Source: Sulfurospirillum sp964466465 (GTDB lineage Bacteria; Campylobacterota; Campylobacteria; Campylobacterales; Sulfurospirillaceae). From it: a stretch of DNA of 37,018 nucleotides. The first letter of the stretch is position 1. Every line of letters starts with the position of its first letter. The DNA is taken from positions 1 to 37,018 of the forward strand of contig CAYXNJ010000027.1 of assembly GCA_964466465.1 (NCBI GenBank). The letters are read 5' to 3'. Below, piece by piece: positions 32,157 through 37,018 of the stretch. The notes under the pieces were generated by a model. It saw only the letters and a list, made by a program, of their open reading frames with translations. It searched no databases and had not been told where the DNA came from. Both the position numbers and the translations under genes were made by a program.

Positions 32157-32491
32157 TAGCTAGTGGAGCTAAAATTGAGGGTATTTTTAATTGTCAAACA
32201 CGTTTACATGTGGATGGTGAAATTATCGGAAAAGTGCTCTCTGATAGTATTGTTATTATTGGAAAACAAGGGAAAATTAGCGGTGAAATCAATGCAGAAC
32301 GTTTAATTATTAATGGTCTGTTTGAGGGAAATGCAAATTGCGATAATGTTGAAGTCTTGGAAGGTGGTAAATTTTTAGGAAAAGTCATTTCTAAAGAGCT
32401 TGTTATTGAAGCCAAAGCCATTTTTGAAGGTGAAAGCAAAATTAAAATGGAGAGCGCGGAAGCCCCTTCATACGAAGAGCAAAGGGATTGA
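32099..32491 (+). CDS. Bactofilin (CcmA/BacA-like)
   Basis: The 130-residue protein is the polymer-forming beta-helix family. A short polar N-terminal tail (about 1-18) is followed by repeated short strands (IVASGAKIEGIFNCQTRLHV, GKVLSDSIVIIGKQGKISGEI, ERLIINGLFEGNANCDNVEV, GKFLGKVISKELVIE) and a charged C-terminal tail. Bactofilin filaments position cell-wall enzymes, here most likely the M23 peptidase encoded just upstream. The ATG at 32099 lies 58 bp inside the M23 gene, with AAGGAG 11 nt before it, which is slightly far. It ends directly before the mfd start. Confidence 0.92.
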   Translation: MGIFNKADQCSVPASETTIVASGAKIEGIFNCQTRLHVDGEIIGKVLSDSIVIIGKQGKISGEINAERLIINGLFEGNANCDNVEVLEGGKFLGKVISKELVIEAKAIFEGESKIKMESAEAPSYEEQRD

Positions 32492-35461
32492 TTGTTACAA
32501 GCTGCGTGTTATGAATTTTTACAGACAAAAAATGACCTCCAACTTTTAGGTGTTAAAGGCGAAAAAGAAGCTTTTTTAGCTTCTGAAGTAGCCCTTTTTC
32601 TTGGTAAAAAAAGCTATGTCTTGCCCGATCTTAGAGCCAATATGGGCGATGATTTGCTCTCGTTTCATGAGGAAATGGTAGAGCTTTTACGAGTCCTTCA
32701 TGCTTTTTATCAAGACCATTCCACTAAAAAAATTTTAATTTCTCCACTGCGTACTCTTTTAACACCACAGCCAAAAGCTGAACTTTTTAGTACCTATGCC
32801 ATCGAATTTGGAATGCGCTTGCATTTAGAGCGTTTTCGCGAACAGATGTATTATTGGGGGTATCTAGCTGTAGATGTGGTGCAAGGTAAAGGTGAAATAT
32901 CGATACGTGGCGATATCATCGATATTTTTCCTCCTGATAGTGAAAAAGCCCTTCGTATAGGTCTTTTTGATGATGAAGTCGAGAGTATCCGTTTTTTTGA
33001 CTGTGAAAGCCAAAAGAGTAGCAAAGATGAACTTGAGTGTTTCACACTTTTCCCTGCACTGTTTGCGTTAGATGAAGAGCGTCATACACTGATGCAAAAG
33101 CGTATCGATACACTTAAAAGCGATAGCTTTACCAAAGATATTCACTCTCTTGGACTTTGGGTTTTAGGTGAAAATGGTGCTGATTATACAGAAAGTTTCA
33201 AAACCTATTTGAGTGCAGATGCCACAGAAGAACTTGAGGAAATTGCACTTTTTGATGAAGAAGGCGTTAAAAAGTTACGTCATCTCCCTGTGCTTCCTGA
33301 GGCTAAAAGTTACCGCGAAGTTGCGCCAAGTAATGTTAAGACATTTATAGAACTTCATCAGAAAAAGAAAATTACTCTCTTGGCTAAAAATGAAGTGCTT
33401 TTGCGTATGGTTGAACTTGAGGCGTCTTCTGTCAAATGGATTCAAAGTGAGCGCATCGTCAATATTATGAGTGCTGATGAGGTTATTCTTTCGCTCAATA
33501 AGCCTTCCGCTAAAGTCAAACGAAAACGTGCCAATATTGTTCTTGACGAGTTAAAAAATGGCGATTATGTCGTGCATGAAAACTATGGAATTGGTATTTT
33601 TAAAGGTTTAACCCAAGCGACTGTTTTAGGGGCTACAAAAGATTTTGTTCTTATTGAATATTTGGGTGATGATAAACTCCTGCTTCCTGTTGAGAACCTG
33701 CATGTGATTGATCGCTATATTGGTGAAAGTGGAAGTCTTGTTACCGTAGATCGCCTTGGAAAAGGCAGTTTCCAAAAGCTCAAAGCAAAAACAAAAGAAC
33801 GACTTTTGGAGATTGCGAGTGAGATTATTGCCATTGCCGCTAAGCGTGAGATGGTCGAAGGGCTTAACATTGGTATGGAAAAAGGCGAAATGGCTCTTTT
33901 CCAAAACGATGCAGGGTTTATCTATACCGATGATCAAAAACGTGTAATCCATGACATTTTAAGTGATTTTGAGAGCGGCAAAATGATGGACAGATTGCTC
34001 AGTGGTGACGTAGGCTTTGGTAAAACCGAAGTAGCGATGAATGCCATCTTCGCAACGGTTCGAAAAGGCTATCAAGCGCTGCTTATCGCTCCTACGACCC
34101 TTTTATGTTCACAACATTTTAAAAGCCTCTCGGCACGTTTTGCCAAATACAACATTAAAGTAGCACAACTTGATCGTTTTACTACCGCTGCCCAAAAACA
34201 GGTGATTTTAAAAGAGCTCAAAAGTGGGGCATTGCAGGTGTGTGTAGGCACACACTCACTGTTTGAAGTAGAACTACACAATCCTGCGCTTGTTGTGGTG
34301 GATGAAGAGCATAAATTTGGTGTCAAACAAAAAGAAAAACTTAAAAATTTCCGTGAAAACGTGCATATTCTCTCCATGAGTGCTACGCCAATTCCACGAA
34401 GCCTTAATATGGCGCTAAGCTCCATTAAGCAATATTCACAGCTCCTAACCCCTCCAAATGATAGAGAAGATGTCAGAACGTTTGTGAAAGAGTATGATGA
34501 AAAGGTGATAAAAGAGGCCATTATTCGTGAGATGAGGCGAGGAGGGCAAGTCTTTTTTGTTCACAATCGCATCGCAACCATTGAAGCAAAACGTAAAGAG
34601 TTGCTTTCTATGATGCCAAATCTTCGCATCTTAACACTTCACTCAGAAATTAGTGCCGCAGTAACAGAAAAAGAGATGTTGCATTTTGAAGAAAAAGCTT
34701 ATGATGTCCTCTTAAGTACCTCAATTATCGAATCAGGCATTCACATTCCTAATGTCAATACGATTATCATCGATGCGGCGGATCATTTTGGTATGGCAGA
34801 CCTTCACCAACTTCGTGGACGTGTAGGGCGTAGTAAACGCCAAGGGTTTTGTTATTTCTTGGTCAAAGATAAGGAAGAACTCTCAGAATCTGCTAAAAAG
34901 CGCCTCATAGCGTTAGAGTCAAACTCCTACCTTGGTAGTGGTTCTATCTTAGCGTATCATGACCTTGAGATCAGAGGTGGCGGAAATTTAGTCGGTGAAG
35001 CACAAAGTGGGCATATTAAAAACATTGGTTATTCGCTGTATCTTAAAATGCTTGAAGATGCTATTAACTCCCTTCTTGGTAAAACACCAGTGGCTTCAAA
35101 AGAGGTTGATATCAAGCTTTCTATTAGCGCATTTATCAACGATAACTATATTACCGAAGATAGAGTACGTTTAGAGCTCTACAGACGTTTAAGTCGCTGT
35201 GGAAGCGTGCATGATGTTTTAGAGATCGAAGAAGAAATGGTGGATCGCTTTGGAAAACTAGATGTTTCAACCAAACAATTTTTACAACTCATTGAGATTA
35301 AAATTTTAGCAACGAGTCAAAATATTGTACTCATTTCTAACTATGGGCAAAATATTACTATCAAATATGAAGACGAAAAAAAGATCACGCTACAATCACG
35401 CAGTCGTGATGATGACGATGTCATTGCTACGGTATTATTGCATTTAAGGAGTAAGGCGTGA
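32492..35461 (+). CDS. mfd: Transcription-repair coupling factor
   Basis: The 989-residue SF2 translocase removes RNA polymerase stalled at DNA damage and recruits UvrA. Domain order: degenerate UvrB-like N-terminus (GEISIRGDIIDIFPPDSE near residue 132), RNA-polymerase-interacting domain (LKNGDYVVHENYGIGIFKGL near 353), helicase core with Walker A GDVGFGKT (505-512), DEEH box (604-607), SMSATPIPRSLNMALS and the translocation motif region HLRGRVGR-like (LHQLRGRVGRSKRQG), then the C-terminal TRCF domain. It is shorter than E. coli Mfd (1148) but near the size seen in Campylobacterota. The TTG start follows AAAGGG (32481-32486) and abuts the bactofilin stop. Confidence 0.95.
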   Translation: MLQAACYEFLQTKNDLQLLGVKGEKEAFLASEVALFLGKKSYVLPDLRANMGDDLLSFHEEMVELLRVLHAFYQDHSTKKILISPLRTLLTPQPKAELFSTYAIEFGMRLHLERFREQMYYWGYLAVDVVQGKGEISIRGDIIDIFPPDSEKALRIGLFDDEVESIRFFDCESQKSSKDELECFTLFPALFALDEERHTLMQKRIDTLKSDSFTKDIHSLGLWVLGENGADYTESFKTYLSADATEELEEIALFDEEGVKKLRHLPVLPEAKSYREVAPSNVKTFIELHQKKKITLLAKNEVLLRMVELEASSVKWIQSERIVNIMSADEVILSLNKPSAKVKRKRANIVLDELKNGDYVVHENYGIGIFKGLTQATVLGATKDFVLIEYLGDDKLLLPVENLHVIDRYIGESGSLVTVDRLGKGSFQKLKAKTKERLLEIASEIIAIAAKREMVEGLNIGMEKGEMALFQNDAGFIYTDDQKRVIHDILSDFESGKMMDRLLSGDVGFGKTEVAMNAIFATVRKGYQALLIAPTTLLCSQHFKSLSARFAKYNIKVAQLDRFTTAAQKQVILKELKSGALQVCVGTHSLFEVELHNPALVVVDEEHKFGVKQKEKLKNFRENVHILSMSATPIPRSLNMALSSIKQYSQLLTPPNDREDVRTFVKEYDEKVIKEAIIREMRRGGQVFFVHNRIATIEAKRKELLSMMPNLRILTLHSEISAAVTEKEMLHFEEKAYDVLLSTSIIESGIHIPNVNTIIIDAADHFGMADLHQLRGRVGRSKRQGFCYFLVKDKEELSESAKKRLIALESNSYLGSGSILAYHDLEIRGGGNLVGEAQSGHIKNIGYSLYLKMLEDAINSLLGKTPVASKEVDIKLSISAFINDNYITEDRVRLELYRRLSRCGSVHDVLEIEEEMVDRFGKLDVSTKQFLQLIEIKILATSQNIVLISNYGQNITIKYEDEKKITLQSRSRDDDDVIATVLLHLRSKA

Positions 35462-36264
35462 GAGTAGGGTTTATCGGCGATATTGTTGGAAAACCTGGTC
35501 GCAGCATGTTAGAGCAGTATCTTAAAAAGATACGAAAAGAGCATGAACTTGATTTTGTCATCGCTAATGGTGAAAATGCAAGTCATGGTTTTGGGCTTGG
35601 AACTCTTCACGCCAAAGAGCTTTTCTCCTATGGTGCAGATATTCTCACGGGTGGAAATCATTCATGGGATAAAAAAGAGATTATTCCACTTTTAGAGGTC
35701 ATGCCTATTTTAAGACCTCTTAATTACCCCATAGGCGTTCCTGGTCGAGGAATGAGCATCGTGGATGTTAAAGGTGAGAAGATTGCTATCGTCAATATCA
35801 TGGGGCATTATGGTATGCCTATGGTCGAAAATCCTTTTTTAACAGCGCAAAAAGTAGTTGATGAGATTCATGCTGAAGATGTAAAGACAATTATCATCGA
35901 TTTTCATGCTGAAGTAACATCTGAAAAATATGCTATGTTGCATCTTCTAAAAGGTAAAGTGAGTGCCATTTTAGGAACGCATACGCACGTAGGAACAGAT
36001 GATTTACTGATAGATACTGGAACCTGCTATGTCAGTGATGTTGGACTCAGTGGTGCGCGAGATGGTGTGATTGGTATGGATAAAGATGCCCCTCTGAAAC
36101 GCTTTCTCACAGGACTTCCAGCTTCCTTAGAAATACCTAAAAAATGTAAAAAGATTTTGCAGATGGTTATTATGGAGATTGAAGAGGGTAAATGTGTTGA
36201 AGCGTTTAAATTGCGCATTTTTGATGACCAAGAGCGCTTGATTGCCAAGGCGGTACATGAATAG
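35458..36264 (+). CDS. YmdB-family metallophosphoesterase
   Basis: The 268-residue protein is of the TIGR00282/YmdB type, a calcineurin-like dimetal phosphodiesterase; Bacillus YmdB hydrolyses 2',3'-cyclic nucleotides and affects biofilm and motility decisions. Metal and substrate motifs are complete: GDIVGKPGR (4-ish onward), ANGENASHGFGLG, TGGNHSWDKKEI, NIMGHYGMPMVENPF, IIDFHAEVTSEKYAM and GTHTHVGTDD, and DVGLSGARDGVIGMD near the C-terminus. The GTG start overlaps the mfd stop by 4 bp. The link to c-di-GMP signalling upstream in the operon is only positional. Confidence 0.88.
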   Translation: MRVGFIGDIVGKPGRSMLEQYLKKIRKEHELDFVIANGENASHGFGLGTLHAKELFSYGADILTGGNHSWDKKEIIPLLEVMPILRPLNYPIGVPGRGMSIVDVKGEKIAIVNIMGHYGMPMVENPFLTAQKVVDEIHAEDVKTIIIDFHAEVTSEKYAMLHLLKGKVSAILGTHTHVGTDDLLIDTGTCYVSDVGLSGARDGVIGMDKDAPLKRFLTGLPASLEIPKKCKKILQMVIMEIEEGKCVEAFKLRIFDDQERLIAKAVHE

Positions 36265-36922
36265 TAGTTTTGAGCTTTTGGTTGCGCTCAAAAACAAAGG
36301 TTATTTAAAAACGAGTAGAGATCCATTATGGTGGCCTCGTTCTGGAACTTTTTGGGTGGTTATAGGTGCTATTTTAACCCAGCAAGCCAAATGGGAAAAT
36401 GTTGAAAAAAGCATGGAGAATTTAGAGCGTGCTGGCATTGATAGTTTAGAGATGTTATCAGCACTCCCTATAGAACAACTTTCAGAGTATATCCGACCCT
36501 CAGGCTTTTACAATACCAAAGCTAAAAATCTTCATTTATTAACCCATGCCATACTCAAAGAGTTTGACTCCTTTGAGGTATTTTGCACTAGAGTGGATAG
36601 AGAATGGTTATTGGCACAAAAAGGGATTGGTGCAGAGAGTGCGGATTCTATACTCTGTTATGCGTGCAGGCAAGAGGCTATGGTTGTTGATGCTTATACA
36701 GCAAGACTCCTCGCTTCATTTGGTTATAGCTTTGAATCGTATGCAGAACTTCAAGAGTGGGTTGAAGAAGGCTTGCTCAGCAATCTCTCCAAAATCCATG
36801 TGCTTTATGGCAAAGAAATGTCTCTAAATGAGTTATATGCACGGTTTCATGGAAAAATTGTGGAGTTTTGTAAAGAAAATAGTAGAGGGAAAACCGTTTC
36901 AGTAGAGAGTTTGGGCATTTAA
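36257..36922 (+). CDS. 3-methyladenine DNA glycosylase, MagIII type
   Basis: The 221-residue helix-hairpin-helix glycosylase resembles endonuclease III but has no [4Fe-4S] cysteine cluster. The sequence recalls H. pylori MagIII: WWPRSGTFWVVIGAILTQQAKWENV, RPSGFYNTKAKNL, KGIGAESADSILCYACRQEAMVVDAY and LYARFHGKIVEF. The hairpin is QKGIGAESAD (121-130), Asp145 in VVDAY is the catalytic aspartate, and Lys200 in HGKIVEF matches the lysine reported as carbamylated in H. pylori MagIII. It should excise 3-methyladenine as a pure glycosylase. The ATG at 36257 is within the end of the YmdB gene (8-bp overlap). It closes the long operon; a hairpin spans its stop. Confidence 0.85.
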   Translation: MNSSFELLVALKNKGYLKTSRDPLWWPRSGTFWVVIGAILTQQAKWENVEKSMENLERAGIDSLEMLSALPIEQLSEYIRPSGFYNTKAKNLHLLTHAILKEFDSFEVFCTRVDREWLLAQKGIGAESADSILCYACRQEAMVVDAYTARLLASFGYSFESYAELQEWVEEGLLSNLSKIHVLYGKEMSLNELYARFHGKIVEFCKENSRGKTVSVESLGI

Positions 36923-36929
36923 GCCCAAA
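36910..36929 (+). terminator. Hairpin over the magIII-like stop codon
   Basis: A 7-bp perfect stem TTTGGGC/GCCCAAA has a 6-nt loop that contains the stop codon. No T-tract follows, so by itself it is a weak terminator; it may protect the 3' end of the long operon message. Confidence 0.4.
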
Positions 36930-36941
36930 CAGATTTATGAG

Positions 36942-36972
36942 ACCTTTTACAAAATTTAATTTTGCAAAAGGT
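36942..36972. repeat. Long near-perfect inverted repeat
   Basis: Arms 36942-36955 and 36959-36972 pair at 13 of 14 positions (A-C mismatch in the middle) around a 3-nt loop. A second perfect hairpin (GCACC-GAA-GGTGC, 36977-36989) follows after 4 bases. The region up to 37018 contains no gene I can recognise and runs off the window. It may be a terminator complex, a mobile-element end or the start of a structured RNA. Confidence 0.5.
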
Positions 36973-37018
36973 AAAAGCACCGAAGGTGCGTGGGCACTCT
37001 GCCGAAGAGAACCCAGTG

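Noticed and set aside
34072..34521. 149-codon minus-strand frame inside mfd
   Set aside because: It is antisense to the conserved helicase core and has Ser/Cys-rich shadow composition.
1..37018. tRNA or rRNA genes, CRISPR arrays, insertion sequences, prophage or restriction-defence genes
   Set aside because: No cloverleaf, repeat-spacer pattern, transposase, integrase or phage-like product was found on either strand by reading.

Overview
The window reads as a chromosomal backbone segment of a Campylobacterota bacterium, most likely Sulfurospirillum or a close relative. This rests on the moderately low GC, the tightly overlapping genes, the frequent GTG and TTG starts, and a gene order that from memory matches two blocks in Campylobacter jejuni and Helicobacter pylori: yajC-secD-secF-leuS-lptE-folC-M23 peptidase-bactofilin-mfd, and helicase-truB-csrA-ispE-smpB-thioredoxin-clpS-clpA-aat. 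I see no tRNA, rRNA, CRISPR array, prophage or complete insertion sequence.

Layout. 1-1205: two small secreted proteins (a DUF4198-type protein and a His-rich membrane-anchored partner) behind an AT-rich inverted repeat; they may serve metal uptake. 1220-5096: stand-alone genes (LysN-type aminotransferase, AraC/GyrI regulator, small membrane protein, bioD, glycine-zipper envelope protein). 5204-9756: operon pyrB-pabB-pabC-pepF plus a small protein that resembles SspB, the ClpXP adaptor. 9760-10665: a LysR regulator on the minus strand. 10824-15167: overlapping operon of a UvrD/PcrA helicase, truB, csrA, ispE and smpB. 15226-19119: a TlpA-like lipoprotein, then clpS, clpA and aat, which together form a bacterial N-degron pathway. 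19158-21497: an AEC transporter, a repeat-rich leader and metK. 21539-22777: lnt, divergent from a 12-gene plus-strand operon (22789-36922) for Sec export, leucyl-tRNA synthesis, LPS assembly, c-di-GMP synthesis, folate, cell-shape peptidoglycan hydrolysis, bactofilin, transcription-coupled repair, a YmdB phosphodiesterase and a MagIII-type DNA glycosylase. 36923-37018: stacked inverted repeats running off the window edge.

How the genes fit together. PabB and PabC make p-aminobenzoate for folate and FolC completes folate further downstream. SmpB rescues stalled ribosomes by tagging nascent chains, and ClpS, ClpA, Aat and possibly the SspB-like protein choose substrates for Clp proteases, so the middle of the window is rich in protein quality control. 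The M23 peptidase and bactofilin are the likely counterparts of the H. pylori Csd1/CcmA helical-shape module and share an operon with LPS and Sec functions. No wholly new system is obvious. The best leads are the SspB-like adaptor, the structured clpS-clpA gap, the repeat array and small overlapping reading frame before metK, and the palindromes at both window edges.
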